64,000 nucleotides of DNA from Sporolactobacillus pectinivorans (GCF_002802965.1 NZ_NXGA01000001.1:376975-440974), one strand, 5' to 3'; positions 12,012-21,383 are shown, counted from the stretch's first letter. Numbers and translations: made by a program. The notes: generated by a model from the sequence alone, not told the origin.

Positions 12012-12551
12012 TCACGATTTATAAATTTCCGGCTTCAAAATGCCAATGAATGGAAGATTCCGGTATCTTTCAGCGTAATCAAGGCCATAACCGACAAGAA
12101 AGGCATCGGGAACTGCAAAACCGGTCATGTCAGGCATTACAGGCTTGTTCCTTCTTGAGGGCTTGTTCAGAAGTGTGACAATTTTAATCGACTTGGCCTT
12201 CCTCGTTTTGAACAAATCCACCAGATAGCTTAATGTCAGACCGCTGTCGATAATGTCTTCAACAATAAGGATTTCCCTGCCTTCTACTGAAGTATCCAGA
12301 TCTTTTAATATTTTTACTTCACCGGATGAAACAGTTGAGTTGCCATAGCTTGAAACATCCATGAAGTCAATTTCAATCGGAACACTAATCTGTTTGATCA
12401 GGTCTGCCATAAAAGGAAGCGCGCCCTTCAGAACGCCGATAACGAGAGGGAAACGTCCCTTATATTCTTCAGAAAGTTCCTCTCCGAAATCACGAACCTT
12501 TTTCTGAATTTCTTCTTCCGTAATTAATATTTCCCTGATGTCTTCCTTCAT
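12012..12551 (-). CDS. hpt: Hypoxanthine-guanine phosphoribosyltransferase
   Basis: Purine salvage: hypoxanthine or guanine plus PRPP gives IMP or GMP. The 179-residue type I PRTase carries the PRPP loop [14 protein letters not shown] (about residues 97-110), GVLKGALPF and [11 protein letters not shown]. It overlaps the tilS stop region by 4 bases, so the two are translationally coupled. The tilS-hpt-ftsH order is conserved in Firmicutes, where TilS and HprT proteins are reported to activate ftsH. Confidence 0.95.
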   Translation of the reverse strand: MKEDIREILITEEEIQKKVRDFGEELSEEYKGRFPLVIGVLKGALPFMADLIKQISVPIEIDFMDVSSYGNSTVSSGEVKILKDLDTSVEGREILIVEDIIDSGLTLSYLVDLFKTRKAKSIKIVTLLNKPSRRNKPVMPDMTGFAVPDAFLVGYGLDYAERYRNLPFIGILKPEIYKS

Positions 12552-13981
12552 CCCTGAGTCCTCCCAAAATCATCAGTCGGCATGAAAACCAGCTTAAGAT
12601 ACATCCTTTCACAATCCGCTGTTCTCTGCGGCAGCTCCCGGGCCCTTCTGAGCAGAGGCAGCCAGAGTATCGTACCCCTGCCATCAACCACGATCGGCCA
12701 GTTTTCGCGTTTCTCACGGTCAACCTTCTCATTGATAAAAATACGCTGCACTTTCTGTGCGTGGCTCATGCCGTTCGCATTCATCCGGTCTCCGGTTCGC
12801 CAGGTCCTGACTCTGAGAGGGGTCCTAACATCGTGCAAATCAAGGATCAGGCTGTTGCGCCCCCCGTCGGTCACCTGAAATCCTCCGTCCAGAAAATCTG
12901 CAATCATCTTCCCTCCTGGCAACACTGTCGTTCCCGGTACCTGTATCAGCCGATCATAACCTTGATCCGGGCTTTGGGGCGAGAATCCAATGATACAGAC
13001 ACCATAAGATTTTCTGGCGATAAGGTTTTTTGGAAAAAAAGTACCGCCGGAAGCCCGGTCGGAACGCATAAGCTGTATTAAATTTTCGATATGTATAGAT
13101 TGATGCAAGGGCTTTATTTGTCGGTTCGTGTAAAGATAATTTAATATTAGATGAATCATTCTCCTTTGTAAAGGCAATGGAATCGATAACAAAGCAGAAA
13201 TTGACAATTTTACCTGATCAGTCTTTTTTTTCAGGATGACCTTTTTCAGATCATCCTTTGCAAGTCGCAGCAGGAGATCTTCATCCTCCGCAATTCTTTC
13301 ACTTTCATATTGAAATTTAAGATGAACGGTCGGATTTTCGTTTTTCAGAAAGGGAAGAACCACTTTTCTGAATCGATTACGTGTATGATTGTCGGAGTTA
13401 TTGGAAGGGTCATAGCGTGCCTTGATACCCCGGGATGAGCAGTAATTTTCGAGATCGCTCTTTGTCTGAGACAAGAACGGGCGGATCAGTTCAGCACAGG
13501 CAAAAGGGCGCCGTATCGGAATCCCGGATCTTGACATGCCGAAGCTCCCCCTTGTCTCCCGCATCAGCATTGTCTCAATCTGATCGTCGCCATGATGAGC
13601 CAGAACCAGTGCATCGGCATGAAATAGATGAACGGCTTCTGCAAACGCCCGATAGCGAAGCTCGCGAGCACCGGCTTCAGTGCTTAGCTTTTCTTCCAGG
13701 CTGTAGCGCTGCGCATCCACTGTCCTTCCATAAAAAACAAGATCGTTCTTCCTGCAAAATGCCGCAACATATTCAAGATCTTTCTGACTCTCAGCACCCC
13801 TCAGCCGGTGATTAACGGAAACAACAGCGAGCTCAAGCCCCCATTTTTCCCTCATCCCGCACAGGAAACAGATCAGCGCCATTGAGTCGGTCCCCCCGCT
13901 TACTCCTGCGACAAGCCGCATACCGGGCACGATCAACTGATGTTCTTTAATAAATTGTAGCACCCGTTCTTCAAAAGTCAT
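12548..13981 (-). CDS. tilS: tRNA(Ile)-lysidine synthase
   Basis: Modifies C34 of the tRNA-Ile CAU anticodon to lysidine so it reads AUA. N-type ATP pyrophosphatase with P-loop SGGTDS near the N-terminus, [11 protein letters not shown] and [11 protein letters not shown]; the TilS substrate-binding and C-terminal domains follow ([25 protein letters not shown]). The ATG at 13979-13981 gives 477 residues and has GGGAGA upstream. A longer frame reaching a TTG at 14035 adds 18 residues not typical of the family. Precedes hpt with a 4-base overlap. Confidence 0.95.
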   Translation of the reverse strand: MTFEERVLQFIKEHQLIVPGMRLVAGVSGGTDSMALICFLCGMREKWGLELAVVSVNHRLRGAESQKDLEYVAAFCRKNDLVFYGRTVDAQRYSLEEKLSTEAGARELRYRAFAEAVHLFHADALVLAHHGDDQIETMLMRETRGSFGMSRSGIPIRRPFACAELIRPFLSQTKSDLENYCSSRGIKARYDPSNNSDNHTRNRFRKVVLPFLKNENPTVHLKFQYESERIAEDEDLLLRLAKDDLKKVILKKKTDQVKLSISALLSIPLPLQRRMIHLILNYLYTNRQIKPLHQSIHIENLIQLMRSDRASGGTFFPKNLIARKSYGVCIIGFSPQSPDQGYDRLIQVPGTTVLPGGKMIADFLDGGFQVTDGGRNSLILDLHDVRTPLRVRTWRTGDRMNANGMSHAQKVQRIFINEKVDREKRENWPIVVDGRGTILWLPLLRRARELPQRTADCERMYLKLVFMPTDDFGRTQG

Positions 13982-14149
13982 TGCCCTTTTTCTCCCTATG
14001 AAACTTCTGCCTTTCTCCTGTTTAAAACCACACAATCAGGAATGGTTGAATGAGAGCCGGGGAAGCGGCTGCTGCACCGCTAGAAAGAAAATTAATCCGG
14101 CTGCACTAATACTTCCTCACCAGCAGGAAGTCTTTCTGAAAGACTATGA

Positions 14150-15091
14150 TTACATGATAAAGATCATTACAAAGATAACATAAAGGCCAAGCATCAGCGA
14201 AGCCGCCAGCCACGCTTTTGCCCAGTCCTTCTTTCCACTGCGTTTGGCTGTCCGTTTTGGGCCGGCGGATTTCACAGAATTCTGCTTCTCCATGATTTGG
14301 CTCAACAATTCACGGCGCATCTGGTCAGCCGACGCATATTTTCCCAACAGAGCGCTTGTAACAATCTTTTGATAGGGCCCAAGCTGCGGGATCGTTTTGA
14401 TCACGTGAAGCAACTGCTGTGCAGGATGGGCAGATTTCTCGAACCGGTGGCCCAGCGAAGCATAGATCATGATCATCCCGCATGCAAATAAATCGTAGGC
14501 TGGATCGGCTTTACGGGTGCCGAGTCCCCAATAACCGCGGTCATAAAACTCAGTATATTCTCTAATGGATCTTCCCACACGTGTCGCGCCTCCAAAATCA
14601 AGGCAGCGGATCTGATGTCCGGGGTCCATAAGCATTAGATTTTCAGGCTTTAGATCACCAAATACGTATCCCAAATTGTGGAGATTTTTCAACTGTCTTA
14701 ATAACTGTACAAGAAAAACAGCAGTCCAGTCAAACGATTTCTGCAGCAATGCCTCATTCAGTGCTTTGCCTCTAAGATATTCCATGGCGCAGAATGCTAT
14801 AGTTCTGCCTCCGCCCGACCAATCATCGGTATCATATAAACAAGGTCCCAGCGGCTCACCGCCAAGCCGGCTGAACCGTTTCAGAACATTCATTTCGGAT
14901 ATCAGCGAACCGCGATCTTTCGCCAATTTTACGGCTACAATACCCTGGTCTGTACTTGCCAGATAGACCGTCCCCTGCGCACCGCTTCCGAGCCTCCTGA
15001 TCAATCGATAAGATTTTCCGTGCCATTTTCCATGCAGAATGGTTCCCGGCAGCAGCCGAAAATCATCTTGGTCCATCGTCATAGGCTTCAT
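14150..15091 (-). CDS. yabT: Membrane-anchored Ser/Thr protein kinase (YabT-like)
   Basis: Hanks-type kinase. Visible motifs: glycine loop LGSGAQGTVYLA (about residues 34-45), VAVKLA with the ATP lysine, the catalytic loop GDLKPEN (about 145; it lacks the usual HRD arginine) and DFGG as the DFG equivalent. A basic linker (RTAKRSGKK) leads to one C-terminal membrane span (AWLAASLMLGLYVIFVMIFI). In B. subtilis YabT is a DNA-activated sporulation kinase that phosphorylates RecA and AbrB; the same position after yabS and before tilS supports orthology. The frame overlaps yabS by 29 bases; internal ATGs at codons 4 and 6 are alternative starts. Confidence 0.9.
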   Translation of the reverse strand: MKPMTMDQDDFRLLPGTILHGKWHGKSYRLIRRLGSGAQGTVYLASTDQGIVAVKLAKDRGSLISEMNVLKRFSRLGGEPLGPCLYDTDDWSGGGRTIAFCAMEYLRGKALNEALLQKSFDWTAVFLVQLLRQLKNLHNLGYVFGDLKPENLMLMDPGHQIRCLDFGGATRVGRSIREYTEFYDRGYWGLGTRKADPAYDLFACGMIMIYASLGHRFEKSAHPAQQLLHVIKTIPQLGPYQKIVTSALLGKYASADQMRRELLSQIMEKQNSVKSAGPKRTAKRSGKKDWAKAWLAASLMLGLYVIFVMIFIM

Positions 15092-15797
15092 CTTCGAAAA
15101 TCATGTCCCGCTTTGAAAGCAGTTCGAAACTTTTTGCCGCTTCCCTGATCGCCGGCCCTGTCGGTGTCACGCCATGTGTATCAATTTTAGAGAATACCCG
15201 GTCAATACTTTCAAGCTGTGGTGTCCAGCCAATCACTTTATGAACCGGTTTTCTTTTCCCGGGAAATAAATAAAGGCAGAACTGATTACTCCCGGTCCTC
15301 GCAGATAGGCTCAGCGACAGGTCCGTCAGTGCTTCCCGTACAGTTGGGAGCTTCGTTTTCATGCTCGCACTGGTGTCAACAAGAATGCAGACGTCAAGAT
15401 CAATCGTCTCGCCCATCTCGTCAATGACTTCCATGACTTTACCCTGTTTTTCAGGAGGCAAATCCTCTACGGTTCCTGTATCCCCGAGTATATCCTGCAG
15501 TTCCTGATTGATCACGCCTTTAATTGTTTGCGTCATTGCCTGTTTCGTCACCATCTGCACGGTTTGTGCCAACTGTTTCGTCTGCACAATTTGGCTGATA
15601 CCGCCGCCGGCACGGGCAATCTCTTCCACTTCGCGGAGTCCCCTGCTGTCTTCGGAATCGAAATGATCAAGAACACCAATCACGTTGACTGCGATGCCCT
15701 GTTCCCTGGCCAGCGCCGCCATTGCCGCCGGATCTTCTCCCTGATTGGAGCAGCCGTCAGTGATTAATAGAATCTGTTTTAAGTTTCCTTTTTTCAT
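15063..15797 (-). CDS. yabS: VWA-domain protein YabS
   Basis: A 244-residue soluble protein with von Willebrand factor A-type features: N-terminal ILLITDGCSNQGEDP and a central LDVCILVDTSASMKTKLPTVREAL with the DxSxS metal-site (MIDAS) motif, plus GVTPTGPAI. It has no signal peptide. The spoIIE-yabS-yabT order is conserved in Bacillus, and yabS is expressed during sporulation there; its biochemical role is unknown, possibly a partner of the YabT kinase. Start at an ATG with a short purine-rich upstream tract. Confidence 0.85.
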   Translation of the reverse strand: MKKGNLKQILLITDGCSNQGEDPAAMAALAREQGIAVNVIGVLDHFDSEDSRGLREVEEIARAGGGISQIVQTKQLAQTVQMVTKQAMTQTIKGVINQELQDILGDTGTVEDLPPEKQGKVMEVIDEMGETIDLDVCILVDTSASMKTKLPTVREALTDLSLSLSARTGSNQFCLYLFPGKRKPVHKVIGWTPQLESIDRVFSKIDTHGVTPTGPAIREAAKSFELLSKRDMIFEDEAYDDGPR

Positions 15798-15875
15798 GAT
15801 TTAAGCACCCCTTCCTGAATCTAGCATCATCTTAGACAGGAAAGGCTTTTTCTATACAGGCTCAGCTAACGTTTC

Positions 15876-18371
15876 TCATGTCTGGCCAACCCGCTCCTTC
15901 CTTAAAACTGTCGTTTCTTTTTCAGCACCCGGGGAAATCGAGGACCATTTTGGAATATGGTGGCTAATCCGTGCCGCAATAACCGTCATATCGTCATTAA
16001 TTTGACCATCCGCCATTCGGATCACTTCTTCAAGAAGTAAATCAGCAATTGCTTGAGGATTATCTGTCTGCAGTTCTCTAATCTTTCTTTTAACCCATGC
16101 TTCTTTATTTTCAATCTGTTTCTGCGCATCAAAAATACCGTCACTCATCATGATCAGTAAATCCCCCGATTTCAGTTGCTCGGTCCGGACATCGACATCG
16201 AACTCTTCAATCATTCCGATCGGCAGATTTCCCGCGTCAAGCATGAAGACGTGACTGCCACGCTTAACAAAGCTGGGATTAGATCCAATCTTCAAAAATT
16301 TTGATTTCGCATTCTGCAAATCAATCAATGCCAGATCCAGAGTTGCAAAAATCTCTTCTGTCGAGCGCAGCGACAAAATAGAATTAATAGATTTAATGGC
16401 CAGGGTTTCATGAATGCCAGACTTTAACACTTTTGCCAGAAGCTGAAGTGTCTCTTTGCTCTCGGCATCTGCACGTTCTCCATTGCCCATTCCGTCACTG
16501 ATTGCCAGCGCATACTTCCCAGAACCGATATCAAAAAGTGCAAAGTTGTCCCCTGATACAAAACCACCCCCTCGCGCTGCTGTTGCGGCACCGGTTTCTA
16601 TGTCATACGCTTTAGCAGAAGCAAAAGCCGCACGGCACGGCCCTCCAGAAAACTCGGAGCTGCTCCTCTTCTCAACGACTATTCCCTCCCCTAAAATTCC
16701 CGATAACATGGGCGCAATCACTTTTTCACACGCTTGATAATCATCCTGCGGCAACAGCATCTCAATGTCCACTGCTCCGGACTCAAGACTGTATATCTCT
16801 ACACTTTCCACCAGCAGCCCGGCCCCGTTCAGTTTCGCAAGAATGATTTCTTCCTGCCAGTCATGAAGTCCGCGTTCACGCTTCATCTCGCCTGCAAAAT
16901 CGCGCATAACCTGGGAAACACCATGCAGCTGATCGGCGACCAGCCTGCGGCTCTCCTTGACTTGCCTCATCATCCGCTTCCTCACTTCCTCCAGCCCCTG
17001 CTCCCGTGAAATCAAATCCATTGTCTTTTCTGATCGGGCACAGTGATCCCGCCATTCGCGGTGGAGCCTGGCATTCTCCCCTTTTCGCCCGGCACGGGAT
17101 TCATCCCTGAGCTGCAGCATCAGCTGCCGTGTCTGTGCAGCATTCTTTACCCAACAGTATTCTTTCTTGAAACAATTTCTGCAGGACTTTGCCGTCACTT
17201 TGCTCAAAAAAACTTCTTCTTCCCCCGGAACTTCTTCGGCAGGCGGTGAAAAACTTTTAGCCAGCATCTGAAACAGGCTTGAAAATTGTTCAACACGGCT
17301 TACCGTTGCATCTCTTAATTTTCGGATATATTGCTGCTGCTCTTTCTGATACTCCCGTGTTCCGGGAATATAAAAAGAAAGCCGTTGGATCAGTTCCTTC
17401 GGTGTTGCCAGAAAGAGAAGCACAGCAGTCAGTGAATCAATCACTTCTCCACTCAGGTTACTGTAACCGCCTCCATACAGGCCAATCAGAAGTGTGGCAA
17501 TGATTAGCCCTGCTGCTGTCCCCATTTTCCCTGCTTCTTTCATCAGGCCCCCCAGCACACCCGAAAAAGCAAGAAGGCTCATCTGATAGAGGCTGGTCAC
17601 ACTCGCCATACCGACAACCAGCCCGATTACAACACCGACGGTCGAACCGATAGCTGCCCCACCCGCCGATGCGAAAAGCAGAACAGCGTACCGCGCCAGG
17701 ACATGATCGACCGATATGCCCAAAGTCGTCCAGCCGATTGTTCCCGCTAGAATTGAAGAGAGCAGAATAACAAAACAAATCATCTCCTCATTTTTGTAGA
17801 GCTTGCGGCTAACCCTTGCTGATAAAAGAGGCACACTCTGCATGAAAATCAACATCACCAGAAATGCGAGGGAAGATTCTGCGGCAGCTGTCAGAGCATC
17901 CGACCAGACAAGGTCCAGTGTGAAAACCGCCTGATACAACAGCCGGACAAAAAAACCAATAAGGAGGACAAGAACAGGGAGCCATCTGCCCTCTTTATTT
18001 TTCATCAAAGTCTGCATCATTTTCCAGGCAACAAGAAAAGCAAGGAGTGCAAGTACAGCATAAAAAGCCTGTCCGACCGATACAGTGAGCGCTCCGGCTA
18101 TTGGAGCAGCTGAAACTCTCCATTTTTTCCTTCGGTTCAGCCAGAAGATCGTTGCAAAAAAAGGCAGGATAAAGGGAGTCAGGGTGGAAAGGATCACTGC
18201 TCGTCCGAGTAAAAAGCCTGCGATCAGAAAGAAAAATTCCGTACGGCAAAAAAATTTCAAGACCGCGGTGCGCAGTGCCCTGATTATTCTGTGGTTTCCT
18301 TGGACAGGCTGTCTCCCGGCTTCCATCGAGCCTGACACTCTTTCTCCAAAACTGAATGATCTTTGAATCAT
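15876..18371 (-). CDS. spoIIE: Stage II sporulation protein E (PP2C phosphatase)
   Basis: Dephosphorylates SpoIIAA to release sigma-F in the forespore, and interacts with FtsZ at the polar septum. About ten hydrophobic segments fill the N-terminal third, a cysteine-containing central region follows (CRNCFKKEYC), and the C-terminal PP2C domain has metal-site aspartates in LFDIGSGKYALAISDGMGNGERA and LLIMMSDGIFD. The open frame extends to 18419, but that upstream ATG lies inside the promoter (-10 at 18396-18401), so translation must begin at the ATG at 18369-18371, which has a purine-rich GAGGGTGG upstream. This gives 831 residues, close to the B. subtilis protein. Confidence 0.95.
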   Translation of the reverse strand: MIQRSFSFGERVSGSMEAGRQPVQGNHRIIRALRTAVLKFFCRTEFFFLIAGFLLGRAVILSTLTPFILPFFATIFWLNRRKKWRVSAAPIAGALTVSVGQAFYAVLALLAFLVAWKMMQTLMKNKEGRWLPVLVLLIGFFVRLLYQAVFTLDLVWSDALTAAAESSLAFLVMLIFMQSVPLLSARVSRKLYKNEEMICFVILLSSILAGTIGWTTLGISVDHVLARYAVLLFASAGGAAIGSTVGVVIGLVVGMASVTSLYQMSLLAFSGVLGGLMKEAGKMGTAAGLIIATLLIGLYGGGYSNLSGEVIDSLTAVLLFLATPKELIQRLSFYIPGTREYQKEQQQYIRKLRDATVSRVEQFSSLFQMLAKSFSPPAEEVPGEEEVFLSKVTAKSCRNCFKKEYCWVKNAAQTRQLMLQLRDESRAGRKGENARLHREWRDHCARSEKTMDLISREQGLEEVRKRMMRQVKESRRLVADQLHGVSQVMRDFAGEMKRERGLHDWQEEIILAKLNGAGLLVESVEIYSLESGAVDIEMLLPQDDYQACEKVIAPMLSGILGEGIVVEKRSSSEFSGGPCRAAFASAKAYDIETGAATAARGGGFVSGDNFALFDIGSGKYALAISDGMGNGERADAESKETLQLLAKVLKSGIHETLAIKSINSILSLRSTEEIFATLDLALIDLQNAKSKFLKIGSNPSFVKRGSHVFMLDAGNLPIGMIEEFDVDVRTEQLKSGDLLIMMSDGIFDAQKQIENKEAWVKRKIRELQTDNPQAIADLLLEEVIRMADGQINDDMTVIAARISHHIPKWSSISPGAEKETTVLRKERVGQT

Positions 18372-18395
18372 GCCTCTCGCCACCCTCAGCTTAAT

Positions 18396-18473
18396 ATTGT
18401 ATGATCCATTAAAGCACATCAGTCAATCATAATTTGTCATAAAAGCAACGCCCGCAGCAAAAAAACTTCGACG
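18396..18473 (-). promoter_or_regulatory. spoIIE promoter with two Spo0A-like boxes
   Basis: Minus strand: -35 TTGACT (18421-18426), a long 19-base spacer and -10 TACAAT (18396-18401). Upstream are two 6-of-7 matches to the Spo0A box TGNCGAA: CGTCGAA (18467-18473) and TGACAAA (18433-18439). In B. subtilis spoIIE is Spo0A-activated from a sigma-A promoter with an unusually long (21 bp) spacer, so this reading is consistent. Confidence 0.65.
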
Positions 18474-18584
18474 TGATTCTTCCGTGTTAGCCATGTTGAA
18501 TGCCGATGCGCCGGACCCGTCGCGTTTTCTCACGCCAATCATCCCATACTCATGCGGAAAGCGGGCGAATCATCCCTAACGTGC

Positions 18585-18620
18585 AAAAATAAAGGCACTC
18601 AGAATATTGTTCTGAGTGCC
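18585..18620 (-). terminator. Terminator after yabR
   Basis: Perfect 10-bp stem GGCACTCAGA / TCTGAGTGCC with a 7-base loop, followed on the minus strand by TTTATTTTT. It separates the hup-yabR operon from spoIIE. The tRNA genes found here in B. subtilis are not present. Confidence 0.9.
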
Positions 18621-18660
18621 TGATGACGCGTTATATTATACGATCGGCCGAATAACCGCT

Positions 18661-19074
18661 TTACCCTCGGCGTGCACCGCGGCCGCCCCGTTTGGATTCA
18701 GTCTGGCGCTTAATAGTCGAAAGCCGGTCTTCACTTTCTTTTAGATAGCGGGAGATTTTGTCCTCAAAGCTGGGCGCATGTGTAAACCGTTTTCCACCAT
18801 TTTTCGGGGCCCGCGACGTACTTCTAGGCCTTTCGGGTTTATCAACAGCTTTGCGGATCGACAGACCAATCTTTCCGTCAGGTGCAACCTGCAGCACTTT
18901 CACTGTGACTTCATCACCGATTGACAGAACATCGTGAATGTCTTTAACATACCGATCCGCAACCTCACTGATATGAACCAGCCCGGTCTTGCCATCGGGC
19001 AAATCAACGAAGGCTCCAAAGTTTGTAATCCCCGAAACTTTACCCTTCAGCTTGCTGCCTGCTTCAATTGACAT
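18661..19074 (-). CDS. yabR: S1 RNA-binding domain protein YabR
   Basis: A 137-residue protein with one S1 domain at residues 1-75 (GSKLKGKVSGITNFGAFVDLPDGKTGLVHISEVADRYVKD; GDEVTVKVLQVAPDGKIGLSIRK), followed by a basic, serine/arginine-rich tail ending KRGGRGARRG. S1 domains bind single-stranded RNA, and proteins of this general-stress (GSP13/YugI/YabR) type associate with ribosomes. Last gene of the hup-rqcP-yabP-yabQ-divIC cluster, with a terminator at 18585-18620. Confidence 0.92.
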   Translation of the reverse strand: MSIEAGSKLKGKVSGITNFGAFVDLPDGKTGLVHISEVADRYVKDIHDVLSIGDEVTVKVLQVAPDGKIGLSIRKAVDKPERPRSTSRAPKNGGKRFTHAPSFEDKISRYLKESEDRLSTIKRQTESKRGGRGARRG

Positions 19075-19141
19075 AAAAAAAAGCTTCCTCCTAAAATGGT
19101 ATCCCTCATTATTGTATTATACATAGTAAAAAAAGAGCCTG

Positions 19142-19522
19142 TCAATGTCCGCTATGGCTCGGTTTTGAAAAAATAATTTCGCCTTTTTTAGATAACAAAT
19201 AATCCTGGTGTGCAATTTCGCCAATATAGTTCTTGTTGTGTAAGAGGTTGATGCGTTTTTTAAGCTGTGCGATGTTTTGTTCTGAGACGCTGACCTGTTT
19301 CTCCAGCGCGGCTTTCTGCTCCAGTGTACGATTTAGCTGGTGGCTCTGTGAGGCAAGAGATGACAGCATAAATGAACCTGCTGCAGCAACAATAATCGCA
19401 AAAGCGATCAGGCGCCGGATGAGACCCTTTCGATGCTTTCTCACCCTTTTTTCTGCAATCTCCTGCGACCGGAAATAATCTGTCTGAAGATGCATTACTC
19501 GCTGCGATTCTGCCTGGTTCAT
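19142..19522 (-). CDS. divIC: Cell-division protein DivIC
   Basis: Bitopic septum protein of the FtsB/DivIC family that works with FtsL and DivIB to activate septal wall synthesis. A basic cytoplasmic N-terminus (RVRKHRKGLIRR) precedes one membrane span (LIAFAIIVAAAGSFMLSSLA, about residues 37-57) and an extracellular coiled coil (LNRTLEQKAALEKQVSVSEQNIAQLKKRI) with a family-typical IGEIAHQDYLLSKKGEIIF end. Of two in-frame ATGs, the one at 19520-19522 has AGGGGG at the right distance (126 residues). Between yabQ and yabR as in other spore formers. Confidence 0.93.
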   Translation of the reverse strand: MNQAESQRVMHLQTDYFRSQEIAEKRVRKHRKGLIRRLIAFAIIVAAAGSFMLSSLASQSHQLNRTLEQKAALEKQVSVSEQNIAQLKKRINLLHNKNYIGEIAHQDYLLSKKGEIIFSKPSHSGH

Positions 19523-19532
19523 TCCCATCCCC

Positions 19533-20111
19533 CTATCTACGCCTCGTAATCACCGCCACCCATTTCATGATCTTCCGGCGGATTCCAATCATCTTTTTTT
19601 CCATGCTGGCCAACCATTTCCCCGGCAGAAGCAATCGAGCAATCCCCCGAAGAACTTTAAACGGCAAGAGCAACAGAAACAATAAGATTTTCAGAATAGC
19701 GTTTACTGTCATTCTACACAATCTATAGACGAGCTTCAATAGAAAATAAAGAGGATAGAGCAATAAAATATAGACAGACTTTATAATAAAACGTCCTAAT
19801 CGGACAACGACTGCCAAAATACTGTCGAAGAAGTACAGAAACGGTCTTTCCAGAATCCATTTATAAAAAGAAAACCCAAGAGCGACACCCAGAAACAAAT
19901 AAAAACGCAGCACACCCTCATTTGCAGGCAAGAGTAGGGCAAACAGCAGCAATGCCTGAATGATCCAGAAAAGAGGATCGGTCGCCAGCAGAATCCAGCG
20001 CTTTTTTCCACGCGGATGAACAAAATGCTGATAAATCGAAAAAGAAGCGCCTATCCATACACCCATCAGAACCATCAGGCCAAGGGATCCGAATTGTTCA
20101 TTCAGCGTCAT
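19533..20111 (-). CDS. yabQ: Spore cortex biosynthesis protein YabQ
   Basis: A 192-residue membrane protein with four to five hydrophobic segments (LGLMVLMGVWIGASFSIY; PLFWIIQALLLFALLL; a long hydrophobic run at about 95-160) and a basic C-terminus. In B. subtilis YabQ is made in the mother cell, sits in the outer forespore membrane and is needed for cortex formation. It overlaps yabP by 4 bases, indicating translational coupling. Confidence 0.92.
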   Translation of the reverse strand: MTLNEQFGSLGLMVLMGVWIGASFSIYQHFVHPRGKKRWILLATDPLFWIIQALLLFALLLPANEGVLRFYLFLGVALGFSFYKWILERPFLYFFDSILAVVVRLGRFIIKSVYILLLYPLYFLLKLVYRLCRMTVNAILKILLFLLLLPFKVLRGIARLLLPGKWLASMEKKMIGIRRKIMKWVAVITRRR

Positions 20112-20416
20112 CGAAACAGTTTTCCGAAAAAGCCCTTATTTGACTCTGCGGCCGGCTCATCCAGATAGCTGATTTCGAGTATTTTCCCTTCGATTGCCAC
20201 CATACCCTGCTCAACATTCAAATTCTGCATTTTTAACGCCGTACCTTTAACCGCGAGAAAACCCATCACCGTCTCCAGCAGGAATTCTTCGTGGTCAAAG
20301 CTTTCTACATGCTTGACGCCTGTTATTTCAATCGTTTTCCTGTTTTTTACCACAATATCATGATTTTGCAGCGGCTTGTCTTTATTGGGTGCCTGAGATG
20401 GATAGAATTGATTCAT
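20108..20416 (-). CDS. yabP: Sporulation protein YabP
   Basis: A 102-residue YabP/YqfC-family protein with the conserved HDIVVKNRKTIEITGVKHVESFDHEEFLLETVMGFLAVKG block. In B. subtilis it is produced in the mother cell under sigma-E control and works with YabQ in cortex assembly. It is followed by yabQ with a 4-base overlap. About 80 bases separate it from rqcP; they probably hold a sporulation promoter, but no convincing sigma-E match was seen. Confidence 0.92.
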   Translation of the reverse strand: MNQFYPSQAPNKDKPLQNHDIVVKNRKTIEITGVKHVESFDHEEFLLETVMGFLAVKGTALKMQNLNVEQGMVAIEGKILEISYLDEPAAESNKGFFGKLFR

Positions 20417-20496
20417 TGGACTCCCTCCTCTTTTCCATACCGTATGAGGAAGCTGTCCAGTTTAGAACCCAAGTCAGGCCCTGCCCGAAAAAGCTG

Positions 20497-20763
20497 TTAC
20501 CCTTTATTATCTGCCTGCTGTTCACTGATTAATTCGTACAGAGAGTCAGCTTCTTCTTTTTTTACCGATTCTTTCAGAAGTGTAACCTTCACTTTTGTCT
20601 GCTTCTGACCGAAGTGAAGAGTCAGCATGTCACCTGCACTGACATTGGAGCTTGCCTTACCTGGCTGGCCGTTTATATCGACACGACCCTGGTCCGCCAG
20701 TTCCTTGGCAACCGTGCGCCTTTTGATCAGGCGAGAAACTTTCAAAAATTTATCAAGCCTCAT
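20497..20763 (-). CDS. rqcP: S4-domain ribosome quality control protein RqcP (YabO)
   Basis: A small S4 RNA-binding protein (88 residues): MRLDKFLKVSRLIKRRTVAKELADQGRVDINGQPGKASSNVSAGDMLTLHFG is a complete S4 fold. It is the Hsp15-like factor that works with RqcH to add alanine tails to peptides on obstructed 50S subunits. Its start overlaps the hup stop by 4 bases. The acidic C-terminal tail (EEADSLYELISEQQADNKG) is usual for Firmicute members. Confidence 0.93.
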   Translation of the reverse strand: MRLDKFLKVSRLIKRRTVAKELADQGRVDINGQPGKASSNVSAGDMLTLHFGQKQTKVKVTLLKESVKKEEADSLYELISEQQADNKG

Positions 20764-21035
20764 TTTTTTACAGCATCCTTCAGTTTATTCCCCGCCCTGA
20801 ATCCCGGAACTTTTGTTGCCGGTATGGTAATTGCTTCGCCTGTCTGCGGATTGCGCCCGGTGCGGCTGGCTCTTTCCCTGACTTCAAAAGTTCCGAATCC
20901 AACAAATTGAACCTTCTCGTTTTTGTTTAATGCAGAAATGATTTCCTCCAGTGTTTCATTAACGATTTTTTCCGTTTCTTTCTTAGATACCCCGGTTTGT
21001 TCTGATACTTTCTGAATCAGTTCGTATTTGTTCAT
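20760..21035 (-). CDS. hup: HU family DNA-binding protein
   Basis: A 91-residue histone-like protein. The HU signature GFGTFEVRERASRTGRNPQTGE and the DNA-binding arm are intact (MNKYELIQKVSEQTGVSKKETEKIV; IPATKVPGFRAGNKLKDAVKK). CGGAGGAA precedes the ATG. In B. subtilis yabN (mazG) occupies this place before yabO; an HU gene before the S4 gene is seen in other Firmicutes. Whether this is the main HU of the cell or a second paralogue cannot be told from the window. Confidence 0.95.
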   Translation of the reverse strand: MNKYELIQKVSEQTGVSKKETEKIVNETLEEIISALNKNEKVQFVGFGTFEVRERASRTGRNPQTGEAITIPATKVPGFRAGNKLKDAVKK

Positions 21036-21103
21036 GCTTTATTCCTCCGTTTATATTACAGATATCTGCCCGATTCAGACATCTGCCTGTTTTTTTCTTC
21101 ACT

Positions 21104-21115
21104 CTAGCATAACAC
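21104..21115 (-). promoter_or_regulatory. Possible extended -10 promoter for hup
   Basis: Minus strand TGTTATGCT (TGn plus a TATGCT hexamer) about 75 bases before hup. The -35 region is poor. Weak evidence only. Confidence 0.3.
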
Positions 21116-21131
21116 AAGCCACGATCACAGT

Positions 21132-21383
21132 TCATCTTACCCGCATCCGTGCAATGGACTTTCTCCCCCCTCGTTTTTTTTTGAGGACTTTCAGAAGGCA
21201 GAGACCCAGCCGGTCGCCAATCATTGGATAGCGGTGTAGCTCTGCCGGGCTGAAATAACATAAAGCCGGCAGCAAAGTGTTGATAGGAGACCCGATACAC
21301 CATTCAACTTTTTTGAAGAACAGTGCTGCGCCTGTCAGATCAGGCAGCTCTCTTCTTTTGTTTCCAGTACCAATGCCCTCCAC
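21132..21383 (-). pseudogene. Possible remnant of a YabM/SpoVB-like gene
   Basis: An 83-codon frame between spoVT and hup, starting at a GTG without a strong ribosome site. Its C-terminal half (LPALCYFSPAELHRYPMIGDRLGLCLLKVLKKKRG) is reminiscent of the C-terminal end of polysaccharide-flippase (YabM/SpoVB/MurJ-like) proteins. In B. subtilis yabM and mazG sit exactly here, so this may be what is left of that pair after deletion. It could equally be a non-coding stretch; only position and a loose sequence resemblance support it. Confidence 0.2.

Noticed and set aside
18372..18419. Longer SpoIIE start at 18419
   Set aside because: This ATG lies between the -35 and -10 elements of the promoter, so it would not be in the mRNA.
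18420..18660. tRNA genes between yabR and spoIIE as in B. subtilis
   Set aside because: No GGTTCGAATCC-type T-loop or acceptor stem is visible; only the promoter region and a terminator are there.
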